Source: Neurospora tetrasperma FGSC 2508 (taxonomy: Eukaryota > Ascomycota > Sordariomycetes > Sordariales > Sordariaceae). Taken from it: a stretch of DNA of 49,285 bases. A program made the translations under genes and the position numbers. Positions 32,581 to 44,515 of the stretch are shown here, piece by piece (position 1 is the stretch's first letter; every line of letters starts with the position of its first letter). Location: assembly GCF_000213175.1 (NCBI RefSeq), contig NW_009799104.1:552593-601877 (forward strand), given 5' to 3'. The notes beneath the pieces are model-generated. The model did not search any database. It had not been told where the DNA came from and saw only the letters and a list, made by a program, of their open reading frames with translations.

Positions 32581-33543
32581 ATGGTTGCCACGGGCGTCGG
32601 ATCAAGAAACAGTGGCAGCTTCCTTCTCTCTATGCCCTTCTTCTTCCGTTCAATTCGGGTTGATACGAACCTTCTTCTCCTACAACTAACATGGACGACT
32701 CACTCGATGTCTGATCAAGTCAGGTCCAGAACAAAGAAAAAGACGCACACACCCCCAGCAATGAGCACGCACTCCTCATCACCGTCTTCTTCTGCTTCGT
32801 GTACATCCTCAACTTCATCGAGCATTACCATCCGAACTCCCACACCCGACTGGGGTACCAAAGCATCATCCTCACTTCATACCTTCATCACCTCGACACC
32901 TCCTCAGAAGATGGACCACTCATCAGGATCTCCCACATCTGATACCGTGGGGGATCTCTACCAAGACCATGACGACAATCCCACGGGAAATTCGACATAT
33001 ATCATCCTCCACCAACCAACCAATCTAGCGCTGATGGTGATTGGCGGATGGCCTGCCCTCTATAAAGTTCCGGTCAATTTAGGAGAAGGCCATCCCCTCA
33101 GAGGCAAATGCAACTGGCATTGGCATTGTGTCGAAACGGACGGGTGGCTCGGCTTTCGCAATGCCGCGGACGGACGGTATCTCGGACTCAATATCGGTGA
33201 CAAAGCCACTGCCTCCGATCCGCTCTCTGGTAGCTATTGGAATGTCAGCGTCAATCACGGGGAGTCGGAGCGGTTCATATGCGTCAGGGCGAAAGAAGAT
33301 GGAAAACACGAGGAAGAATGTGAGACACCGCAGCCGAATAAGCGCGGATACATCATGTGTTCTCTACAAATTCCGACAGAATCAAATTCAAAGGCAATCC
33401 CACGGCTTGTCAAAGCAAGATTGAAGCCAAAGGGCTCGGACTCGGGCTCGCATTCGGAAGAAGACTGGGAAGAGGGGTTCCCAGTGTCGATGGTTTGGCA
33501 GGATGGACAGGAGGGGACGGTATGGAGGTTTGTCAAAGTTTGA
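32581..33543 (+). CDS. Hypothetical protein with beta-trefoil (fascin-like) core
   Basis: The frame runs 320 codons without introns. The true start is uncertain: ATGs at 32581, 32707 (Met43), 32761 (Met61) and 32911 (Met111) are all in frame. The first 60 residues look like leader translation, so Met61 (MSTHSSSP) or Met111 (MDHSSGSP) is more likely. After a Ser/Thr-rich segment, a compact region from about residue 138 has the repeated pattern of a beta-trefoil: TYIILHQPTNLALMV, then WHWHCVETDGWLGFRNAADG, RYLGLN and WNVSV, ending WRFVKV. This resembles fascin/agglutinin folds by pattern only; no ligand-binding residues can be assigned. An acidic insert (SHSEEDWEEG) lies near the end. No signal peptide is convincing, so it is probably cytosolic. 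It is head-to-head with the HET gene. Confidence 0.75.
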   Translation: MVATGVGSRNSGSFLLSMPFFFRSIRVDTNLLLLQLTWTTHSMSDQVRSRTKKKTHTPPAMSTHSSSPSSSASCTSSTSSSITIRTPTPDWGTKASSSLHTFITSTPPQKMDHSSGSPTSDTVGDLYQDHDDNPTGNSTYIILHQPTNLALMVIGGWPALYKVPVNLGEGHPLRGKCNWHWHCVETDGWLGFRNAADGRYLGLNIGDKATASDPLSGSYWNVSVNHGESERFICVRAKEDGKHEEECETPQPNKRGYIMCSLQIPTESNSKAIPRLVKARLKPKGSDSGSHSEEDWEEGFPVSMVWQDGQEGTVWRFVKV

Positions 33544-36500
33544 CACTTGATGAATCGGGATGCCACCACCAGCATAACCCAAGCAGCATCATATTCAAGA
33601 TTCTAGGTGACGTCTCGGAGGGCAGTGTAATGCCGAGTCGGTTTTATGTTCGAGCAAGAAGTTGTAGCATCCTTTGCCTGTGTGCAGAGATTTCTTATCC
33701 GGCAAAACCATCGTATGACGCATCGTCGGCAAGAGCATGTATGATATCGTCTTCAGTCGTCTGAGTACAAAAATTGATGTTGGGTCGATCGCAACTTTCT
33801 TGATGATGGCTGTGTTGTCATTTTTACGTGTTCATCGTCGTCGTTGTTGTCCATTGTTTCCCAGCTTGCGTGATCAGTAACCGTTATCTTATCGATGAGG
33901 CTCACGTGACACCCTTCGTCGTCAACATCTACTCCCACCATCTCGCCACTGCACCAATCAGAGATGACAAGTTAAGCATCAAGCTTTCGTGATCTACTGT
34001 TTCTTCTCATGTGCTGAACCACGGGGGAAAAGAAATCAAGCTTATGTTGCCCTGCCGGCGACAATAGCATTCGAAATCAATATCGATATCGCTCATCGTC
34101 CGCTTGCCGCATCTGGCCGCTATTATGCCTGCTTGTTTCAGATTGAAGTTAGACTTACGGGTGCACTTTACTACGATTCTCGTGGTCAGATATTTACCGC
34201 TTGAACCAATTGCTTTCCCTAGGTCAACCAAACTATATTCTGCTTTCTACGTATCTCTTCCCATGTCCATCCATCATACCCTCAGACCAGTACCTGTCCT
34301 TACCTAGCCCTTTGTTATACCTTACTAGGCGCGCTCTGGAATAGCCTGTTGCTAGGTCAGAGATTCATTTCTCAAATCCCATTCCATGTCGATCCGCTCG
34401 TGATTTTGAAGTCATCTACAATGCACCACCAATATTTGACAGCAGTTAACATCCGGGCAGATAAACACAAGTTTGAGACAAACCCACAAGGCAAAGGATA
34501 CTTCTCATGTTCTTTGGCCTCCCTTCACCCTCATAGTTCCCCTCGTGGCTGTGCCTATTGTACAAAAATCAATTTCGCCCCTGGGAGGCCTCTCCCTCAC
34601 TTTTAGTTCTTCTTCATTTCCTCAATTGCCACCATCTTACTTCCAGCTACCTAAGCATTCCTCAACGGCAAATTACGAGGTTAGTACAAGAAGTTCGATA
34701 AGCAAAGAGATTCGCTCAGGCAGACGGGAATCTCTAGTGTGCCTATGTGTATGTGTATGCCTTGCGGAAAACAAAATTGCAGCCAATCGCAACCAATGAA
34801 TTGTACTGACACTTCCACATTCATCAATCACCATGCCATGACTTTCACTGCCACGCTTGGTAGTAGAGTCTCTCTTGAACGTGCTCAAATAATCACACGG
34901 CATTGGCTGCGTCCGTGTTTATTGAGGAATTAGGGAGTGAAGAAGTCTGATTGATATCGATCTGATCCTGGAGTATCCAGACTGTTTTAATTTCCATGTT
35001 CTTGGCTGCGGAGTTGCGGAGTCCATGATGTTAGACTAGTCTATAATTCCACAACTTTGTCCATCCTCGGGTAAAACCTAGATTTACCTTGCATCTCCAT
35101 CGTCCTTTGAGTTTGAGCTGATGCGTTAGACGATCATCAGATACCGATATAATAAGCTAGCAAGGTAGTTTCAGGAAGCTCATCTTGGCATGTGTTGCTA
35201 AAAGCATAATCTAGCCAGCCACATTGCCCAGAAATTAGAAGACCAAGATTGTAATGTGATATATCGTGACGTGAACACACCAACCAACGAAGTCCAAGAT
35301 GGCGACGACCACAAGGTGAGCATCTACCATCTACTACCATCAACTCGTCTTTACCCCTGCCCACCACCTCCACGTGGATGCGGCATATTCAAACCCCATG
35401 TCCCTATTACGATCAAATTCCCATCACCAACAGAGTTTAGAATGTGACTTTAACCCTCACAGCCACGATGCGCCGAGTCGGACATGGAAATTGGCAATAT
35501 CCACCTGGCCAACCCACATGCACTTAGGCACAATAGGAAGTCGTTGACGACGGTACTGTGAATATGGTGATGGATAGCTCGTTTGCCTTGACCACAGGGC
35601 TTGGTACACGCCTCGTTCACGTCTTTGACCTCCCCGTTGGCATGCCCCATCTTGTCTTCTATTGTCCCACTACATATCCTACCTCGTTGGCTAGACGCAA
35701 GTCAAAGACGTCGAGGCTGGGTGTAAGTCAGGCATACATAGGTGATTCCATCTTCTCGTCCGCTCTCTTGATCTCCATATTTGGTACGTGGATCATGCGA
35801 TATACGCGTTCTGCTTGTTTCCTTCGCTGGAACTCGTAACAGCCATGATGGTGACGTGTTAATGAACTCCATATCTTCCATACCTATCACGGCATGTCGT
35901 CGTTCTAGTTTCTACAACCGATCGATACCAGCCTCGAGTAATACCAAGACAACCTACCAGGACCGAACGAAGAACGAAAGAGAAGGCGGAGAACCGAATT
36001 CGCTATCATACATACGCGCGAACATATGCCGTACGTGTACTCTGTGAAGCGAGTGAGGCTTAGACTTTTCGTAAAAGCCTCCCAGTCAGTCAGTCCCTGT
36101 TGATCTTGTCGTCTGGGGTCAAGGCGAGTAAGATACGGTTGTTTGGGTCCACCCAAGTTGATATCAAGTCTTGTTGTTTGTCTCCGTTTTGCCGGCACGG
36201 TATCCAATGTATGAAGGCCGGACTGAGACTGAGACCGAGGCTGGATGTTGGAGGTTGGAGGTTGGGTAGTAGAAGGAGCATAGGATACCAATAACACCTT
36301 CCGTAATTTGAGGTCTCCTTCCAGTTAGCTATCTAGCTAGCCGTGTTTTCCAGCCGAGCGTTGATCAAGGTCAAGATCCGGAAAGCTTCCGGTCTTCGAT
36401 CTCCTTCTGATCACAATGACCTGGTCCTTGATATGACCTCGAGTCTAGGCGGACGGCATTGCTTGCTTGCTTGCTTGCTAGCTAGCTGGTCGGCATCAAT

Positions 36501-37310
36501 GTCTCCGATTGGGATCAGAAGCTTCTAGTACAGTGACTGGAAGGGGAAAAAAAAAAGACAAGCATAACAGGCGTTACGCCTCGTTACCTTATCTTCCTAT
36601 TTGATAACCGGGCAGATAGACGACAGTGGTCCGGTCTCAAGAGCGAGAAGCGAGGAGATACCAAGGACGCCGAGCCTCTCGCTCCGAATCATGATCATGC
36701 CTGGCGTGACTTTCCATGACTATTGAAGTCGGAGATTGTCTGCTTGGCGGGCTGGAGTGAGTCGTTAAGATGAAGTCATCCAGGAGTTCCTGGCCTGGTC
36801 ATGCTTTATTATTTGTAAGGAAAAGTCGACAGACCACTTATGTACCTAAGACACGTTGATGTGATTCCACCAGCAAGGAGCTCAAACTTGTCTATCCTCA
36901 CTTTACATATTTCTCGAAAGAGACAGATATCCATCTCCCACTCGTCAGGACACTGAAACGTATCAGTTGTAAGTTACCTTACCAGGCCTGCTATTGTTCT
37001 GCTGCAAGGTAGCATGTACATACCTACTGCACTGACAGACACCGCTTTTCTCTCACTCGGGGACCGGGGCCGGGAAGGGACTGACATCAAGCCCAAGCAC
37101 ATTTTTTTGACGAGTAACGAATGAAACTTGCCCTCTTCCCTTCTGTTGTCCCACGTCGACGGCACAATGCAGATGCTGCGCCTCAATCTTCTTTTTCACC
37201 CTTATCCCAGTGGAGGTTAGCATTACTGTGTCTGGATCCTCAGTCCCGTCCCGAGTCCTCGTCTGGGTTTATCGGAGGTCCAAGCAGTGCCAGGGTCTTT
37301 GGCATACCGT

Positions 37311-37442
37311 CTTTTTTTTTCTTTTTTCTTCTTTTTTTTTTTTTTTCTTCTCCATACCACCTTCCCTAATTACCTGTCTGCTGGACTTTGCTAGATCAGC
37401 ATAAGGGGAAAAAAAAAAAGAAAAGAAAAAGAAGAGAGAGAA
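37311..37442. repeat. Poly-pyrimidine/poly-purine inverted repeat
   Basis: A T/C tract (37311-37352) is followed after about 52 bp by an A/G tract (37405-37442) that is largely complementary to it. Transcription across it could form a long imperfect hairpin. Low-complexity pairing like this can be chance. Confidence 0.6.
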
Positions 37443-39796
37443 CAAATATGTAGCTATCCGTGGGCGGCAGAGATGCAAACAGCCCCTGGAGTTGCTGAAC
37501 CCTTGTTTCGTAGATCACTTGACCTTGAGTACCGGCCGGGACGGCAAGTATCCCTACCGGTGAGGCTGGACGCTCACCGACTTCAATTCGGGCAGCTGAG
37601 TTTTCAGCCTGAAATCTGCGAAGTCGTCTAGTTCGCTGAGGTGTTCAAGAGCTGTGTCCAGCGGTAACGTTCTTGATGTGTACATATATGAGGTATCGGA
37701 TGTCCTTGGTACATGAATCAAGGTATCATTTTACACGCGGGATGATTCTCAGACGAGCATATCGAAAGAAAGAATTTCTGACAACTTGCTGGATGTCGGC
37801 TTGAAAAGGGGGAGAGGTTTTGGTGGCCTGTTCGTTTTGCTTGAAGATATCAGTATTTCCATTCTTGATCACATTTCGAACTGTAACCGGAGACAACGTC
37901 AACTTGCAGTATCTCCAACCTTTTTCGATACCCATTCGTCCTTTCAAAATTTCTCAACCTTGAGAAAAATCTGAGAACGTTCACCTACCGATCAGACCAC
38001 ACCACAGCGCTTCACAAAACCCCTCAAGTCAACAACAGTCGAGTGTCCCAAACAGGCGAAGCGAATAACGGACGGGCCAGAATCCATATGGAATGGGGGG
38101 CCCTGGCTTATCTGGTTCATGGCTACCAATAGATAGCTTGGAAGAGAGGGTCTGCATTTGCACAGCCTCAATTTGAGCTCCTCTCATAGGTCTTGGCGTT
38201 ACTAACCACCACTCATGGGGTTCCCGCTCCTTGAACCTGATGTTAGTTGCGTCTCAACTCTCAAGGCCAGTTACTGATCGCCCCATCCATCACCGCTTTC
38301 GGTTCGGGAACAAGCAGTTTGATTTTTCGCTGTATGCGTGCCTTATTGTTCTTGCTCAGGAACGGATAATCCTTTTACCACCTCTTCTAAAAGCACCTCT
38401 CCGTGGTTGACGATGATCAGTGAGATAGGGGTGTTTCCGTGCGGATGTTTTTTCGTACGAAATCCGGCGAAAATCATACCAGCGCACAATGATGGTGAAA
38501 GCTAAATGAACCCCAAGGGATCAGATATGCTCCAAGTCCGAAATACTCGCAGGTTAGATAGACGGAGGGCGATACTGCCTAGCATTTCATAGCGTATATG
38601 GGTAAAGTGTATGCCCGTACACCTATTGCGTAGCGTCGCCGGACGTATCACAGCACATATTCAGTTCGCCAAAGTCTAGACTCTGCCTACAGTCCAAGTA
38701 AATCGAGAGCAGGGTAATCCCCGGCAACATGCATCATCGCCGACCACGAAGCTGGGAAGCGCCCAACGTCGTGTGGAGTCCGCTGTCGAAGGCCTTCGCT
38801 GGCAGGCGGGTCAATCGTGACACGTTTAGGACTTGCACACATCGGCGGCTCTTCTGAAACACCGGAGATAAATGGCGTCCAATTGACCTTGTGAAGTTGG
38901 GCATGTTGCGATGCATGGTGATGAAAGCTATGGAGCTTTCGTTCGTTGGCAAATACTCTAGAGATCACGGCCATGCTTGGCTGTCCGCGGCTGAAGTGTA
39001 AATGGAGACCAGATATGCCGTAGTCAGGGCCATTCAGCGATGTTCTGGTTACTATCTTGTGGTCTCTGGTATCATGGCGTTCCCAAATTCCGAGTTGACG
39101 GATGGAGCTGCTAGCCCAGTGTCGGTCTGGGCGTCAATAGCGAAGCAAGTAATGAGCATGGAGTGCCTGGTAAGATCGAGTGTTGTGTGCCATGACAGCG
39201 AGACAGTTGCATACCTAGCCACATATCTACTATGCAGACGTGACGTGATGTTGTTTCTGCACTTGCGGTCCTGTGACCCGCTCTCTGGATGGTTGTTTGC
39301 AACACTATTGTAACTTTGGAACGGTCTTGTTCGGTGTATAATACACGAAGGTCGGCAACTTTGGCTCCCACAAGGCTGAATCCTCGGCGTGATATGGGAC
39401 AGCCTTGGCTATGCATTGCTGACATATGCGCACCACGTGCGGCTCACAACCTGGTTGCTTTAAGGGTGATGTTGGACGCAAGTGGTGGGATCTTAATGGC
39501 TGCCTTGCGTGTCGCCTTGCCAACAACCTTTCGCCATAATCTTGGAGAAGGTGCGTATCGCAATTCGCGTTGGATGGCGTGGGTTTAACCCATGGGTCAC
39601 GTCGCTGACAATCTCCGGCGCTCGAGTGGCCATACAGAGTCACGAAGCTTTGCGTGTACTGAATGGTTCGTGCCTGGTACCTGACATGGAGGTAAGACTA
39701 TTGCTCAAAACCACAGTACAAGCCACCTGCCTGCGAGGATTTCCCGGAAGGGCAGCACTTGTATAGTGTAAGTGTGAAAAGGGGGCATGAACACTT

Positions 39797-39840
39797 GGAG
39801 ACAATGTCAACGATCAGCTTCCTAAACAGGAATTGTCTCC
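39797..39840. repeat. Short hairpin, perfect 9-bp stem
   Basis: GGAGACAAT (39797-39805) is repeated in inverse as ATTGTCTCC (39832-39840) around a 26-nt loop. The loop also contains a small TTCCT/AGGAA pair. No gene lies adjacent, so a terminator role is not supported. Confidence 0.5.
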
Positions 39841-42800
39841 AGGGTATCGGAGGTGTGCTAAGTGGGGACGAATATTGCGCAAAGGATCGATGGTCGATTG
39901 TGGCATAAAAACCTATCTTGTGTTAGCCGTGACGGGATAAATGTGAATGATAGGTATTAAATCGCCATTTTGGGGATTTGCCCGCTTCGTTGGGAAAGCT
40001 AGGCTGCGTGTCAAACACTACTGCACCCGATATCAGCATGGGTATATGGAAATAAATACAAGCCTTCTGGAAACATGTTCCTGCAAGAGAATCCATCTAG
40101 AATGTGACAATTTTGAGAGCGGTTCCGTCTTGGGGAGATTGGTTCCTGAGCATGCGAAACATGATATGCCTACTCGTTATTCCGCGTGTCAGCAGTGGGG
40201 GCTAATACTCATGGAGATTACTACCAAGCCGCGCGCCAAAGCAGTAAGCATAAGCGGGCAGTGTTCGGAGTAAAGCTATTATCTCCGGAACGAAAGGGAA
40301 GCCTAGAGGTCAGCCTTGAGATGCCGGTAGTTGGCAGATGGGGAACGAATCATATGGCGTTCTCGGATGACTGCCGATAGACAACTGGAGTCCCGGTTGT
40401 CCGGGCTCTTATAAACCAAAGCGGGGATGTCTTTACACATTGGTCAAATGTGGGCATGTGGTGCCAGCTCCAGGAGGGGTATTCCGGGTTTGATGTGGAA
40501 AAGAGGAGATACCAATGGTGGCTTGGATGTCTCTGCTTCAGTGCCGAGCGAGTAGAGGTTTGTGGAAAAGGTTGAAACATGCAATGGCCTGGATGGCTGA
40601 CACGAAATCGCAAATGGATGTCGCATCATTGCGCATAAGACAGCGCAGCGGGATGATGAGTGTGGCGCTTCCTGTTGATGATGAGAGTGGTTGTTAGCAT
40701 GTGTACCAAGAGGGTATAATTGCGCTGCTTGAATGTTCGGGTTCGATCTCAAAACGAGCACGATCTTGGCCTTGACTTTGGTTTTGTTGTGGGAATGAAG
40801 TGCCAATCCGCCAAGATCATGCAATTCCATAACAGCGGCAGCATGTGTCGGCTTCGAAGTCTTGAATGGCCAGGTAGTGCAGTATTTCTCGCAGGGAAAT
40901 GGCAGCAGGCGGTTAGGTACTGGTGGGATATCCACGTTGTGAAGGCGTTTCATAAAACTCTCAGATATCAACCTTGAAGCATTGCTCGGCGGCAATGGTG
41001 AGATAGCGTGGATGCCAATGATGGATGGACGAGGCTGTGCAACCCATAGTCAAGATGACTGCTGAAAATTCCTTCATCACTCTGCCCTTCGATATTCTCT
41101 TGGTGCCGTCCTGTTCAATGCGAGTGTCGGATCAAAGAAGTCGATATGGCTCCAAAGTCCAGACTCGAGGAGGCGAAAATAGCCGGAACAATGAGCATCA
41201 CGGTAACTGCGCCTCCCTCAGCCAAGTCTCAGTTCGCCCGAGGACATTGATACAGACAATGGGAGGGGGTGCCGCGTCACGATCTTGTTGTTCAGTTGTT
41301 GTTGAGTTTTGGTCGCATGTGCTCAGCTAGCGTCAATCGCCAGTGTCCAGGTTAGGTGGTCAGGGTGGAGAGAGGTGATATTGAGGATGCGGGGGAACAG
41401 GAGGAAGCCAAGACGGGGGCAAACTAACCTCAAGTACATATCAAAAGAGGCAGCTCAAGCTCATCGATGGCAACTTGGCTACCTCTGAGAGCCATGAAAC
41501 CATTGAAAGCCAAGAGCACAGCCACTTGTCTAGAGGGAAGCTGGTAGTGTTGGTAGCTGACTGATATTAATTCAATCAATGCGAGTGAATGTTGCCATTG
41601 AGGTAACAGAACAGGGAAGATGTTGAGAAGGTAAAAGTGTGCGCTTAGACAGGTTGCTGTGGTTGTGGTGGGGTTGGCTTTCTGCGGTTATGTTATGCAA
41701 ACTGCTGTGCAAACCAACAAGACTGCATGCGCGCACAAACCCTTTGACTGGGAAACGTCTTCCAAGTGATGGAAGTGACTGACTGACTGGCAGGACGAAA
41801 ACCTTGCAGGGACGACCGACTGAGTGCGGGGGGTGAGTCCATGCTCCAAGTTGTGGAGGCAGCCGAGACATTTTCAGTCGTTGCCGTCCCGGGTGCACTT
41901 TCCCAAACTGAAGTCAGGAACGACTCGGACTGAGCGAGGCACACAACCACTGTTCTCGCCCCAATGCTGATGTCAGGAACTGAATTCATGGAGGTTGAAG
42001 AAAAGTTCAAGCTCCACCAGTCCGGCAAGACCCACCCCCTGTGCAGAAGGTCAGGAAGCAGCACAATCCCCGAGCCTATCAGACCTAACAAATGCTTGAG
42101 GTTGAAAATCCAGAGATCTTGAAGACTATAAGTGTTAAGCTTTTGCTGGCATCCACATATGTGACACTATCAGGAGGCCGTTGCGACCTTGGCGGGCATG
42201 CATGGGGACCCCACGGAAGCTTGAAATTAAAACTGGAGCCTTTGTTAGTGGGCGGCTCATGATGTCCTGCGGCTGGCGCTGCACGTCTAAGGCACAGACT
42301 TGCCCCAAACAGACTAGCGAAATGATCTTTGCTAACTTTAATACCATTTCAAGTTAGATTATGTGAATTGATCAAGGCAGGTATCCCCGCATCGAGTTGT
42401 CCCATGGATTCCATACCATGTATTGAGATCTGCCGTGAAAAGGATAATGCCTTCCACAAAGCAGTACGGTCTAAGGGCTAGGATGCCGAATACTTAGGTA
42501 ATCACCAGCAGAAACCAGCACTGCGGAGTTCGGTGCATTGATGAATGCAAAAGGGTAAAAAGAACTGAGAGAAAGGAAATCCAAGGCCGAATGAGAATTA
42601 CCGTAACGATACTGGGTTACATCGGCCGGGCGGTTGGCCAGTCCCCAGGAACTAGCAGATGCCAAGGGTGCCAAGAGTGGCAGTGCTCAGTGAAGCTCCG
42701 GCGCCAAGCCTATCAGAGGAGCTTGTTTTGAGATCCATTGTGAAAGACGCAGACGTTGCACCGACTTCGTTCGCCCATGGCGCGAATGATTCGGTGTCGT

Positions 42801-44321
42801 TGTCGTTGAACAGTCGCCGTCAGTCCGTCCCGTCTTCTGATGGCCCGGCGGGTGGTGCCCGAAGGTGCAAGTTGGGTGAATCTGAGGCGGTCCAGTCCAC
42901 ATTGGAGAAAGGCAATTGGAGCCAGACGCCTCGAGAATGAACGAACAGAGAGGGAATGAGGGTGAAATAAGATCTCCTCTCTCGGAAGGAAGGACCTGAG
43001 TGCCAGCCAAGTGAATGTCTGTAGTTCTTGCACACTATTTGTGCGATTCGACGCCTCAAATTTGCACCTTCCATTTCCACAAGTCAAACAGATTGCCCGG
43101 CCAATTCCTGCAAGTCTCACATTTTCCAAGATCAAAGCACTTTTCAAGTTGTGTGCCACACACCGACCGACCGCCCGACATTGCTGCCGCTGCACTACAA
43201 CCTCCTGTCTCGCTGGTTTCCATACCAATACTCCCCTCCCCTCCCGTCCCTCACCACCAGAGGAGCTTCTATATCTAGGACATCGCCATAAGCCGTCATC
43301 AATATCATCGTCCCCTCTTCATTAACAATCTTTTTTCTTTCATCTTACTCTATCGAATGGTTGTTGATCCGCCAACAAAGCGTATCCTCCTCAAAATTAC
43401 TTGGTAGAATACGTCTCGAGTCTCGACAGATGCGTAGTTAATACCGATCAAGGTTACACTGCTAATGGACCACGGGCGCCCCTGGCTGCCCTGCGTGATC
43501 GACCTCCTTCCCCCTTGGCTCTGGATTCGTTGTTACAGGCCAATACGTTACAATACTCTATGTAATACTGCGCTCAGACATCTCAAGTTCCCTTCCCTGC
43601 TCCTGTGCTGTGCAGTGAGTGTGCGAAAGCTGGGCGCTTCCGGGTTTTCGGAATATTGTACCTAGCATTCTGGACTTGCCCTTTGCTGACCGCGCATTTC
43701 CACCTCCCATCGCCTCTCCCTTTCCCCTTGAGGTTGCCGTCATTGATTCTTTCAAACCTTCGATTGTCGGCTAGGTAGCCTGGGCTGACAAAGCCAACCT
43801 CAAGGTACCATCTACTTCAAGGGGGCAGCTCCGCCGTTGTTTGTTGGGTTGGCCACTTCACTCCCGCGCCTACCATCAACACCGCCAAAGCACGCTACGG
43901 TACAAGGTACCTTGGTTTTCACCTCTAGCTTCGTTGGGAAGCGACAGCAACAGCGACCTGAAATGGTCTCCGCTGTAGAGGGCTTGCTTTAACAACCCCA
44001 GGCACCCCCAAACCCCTTCATCTCGTCGGACTGCCCACAGGTAACCCAGGTCCAACCTACCTACCTGCTACTCTGAATGTGGCTCTGTTTACCGCGCCTC
44101 GATTTTCGAAAGGCATCCTGACTTTGCAAATCAAACAGAGTTCGCCTGAGCAACGCGTACAATTGAACATTCCATCGCCAAACGACCTGGATTCTGCCCT
44201 TGCGCAGCTGACGGGTTGCCCCATTGGCCTCCGTGTCCACCGTGTTCGAGGTGGTCACGCCAGACAACACAGCCGACATCAATCTGACTCCTCTCTTTTT
44301 TGCCATTGAGTGCCAGCTATC

Positions 44322-44477
44322 ATGGCGGACAACACAGAGAGCCCTCCCGCGGTGGGGAACGATCCGCCTGTTACTCGAAGACAGAGAGCGTAAGTAGTCA
44401 ACATCCTCCTACCTTCCTACTCACCTACCTACTACATTTGCCATCATATGCATGCCGTTGAAGGGCTGCTGCTGCTA

Positions 44478-44515
<38 letters not shown>

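Larger units (their letters stand above)
33544..44321. other. 10.8-kb gene-poor region upstream of nca-2
   Basis: No frame here has convincing coding character. The best minus-strand candidates are 95 codons at 38974-38687 (starts MAVISRVFANERK) and 169 codons from the ATG at 40953 to 40444. Both lack recognisable domains. A short plus-strand ATG followed by GTGAGC at about 35299-35320 resembles a first exon but has no partner I can find. Features include GCTT repeats (about 36460-36480), a T-rich/A-rich inverted pair (37311-37442) and a 9-bp hairpin (39797-39840). Base composition is not strongly AT-rich, so there is no sign of heavy RIP. The last 1-1.5 kb is probably nca-2 promoter and leader. 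Confidence 0.5.

Noticed and set aside
40735-40760. GGTTCGATCTC considered as a tRNA B box
   Set aside because: No A box, acceptor stem or anticodon arm can be fitted upstream.
40444-40995. 183-codon minus-strand frame
   Set aside because: Its first codon is TTG (first ATG at 40953), with His/Ser-rich composition and no domain. Kept only as a weak candidate inside the intergenic entry.
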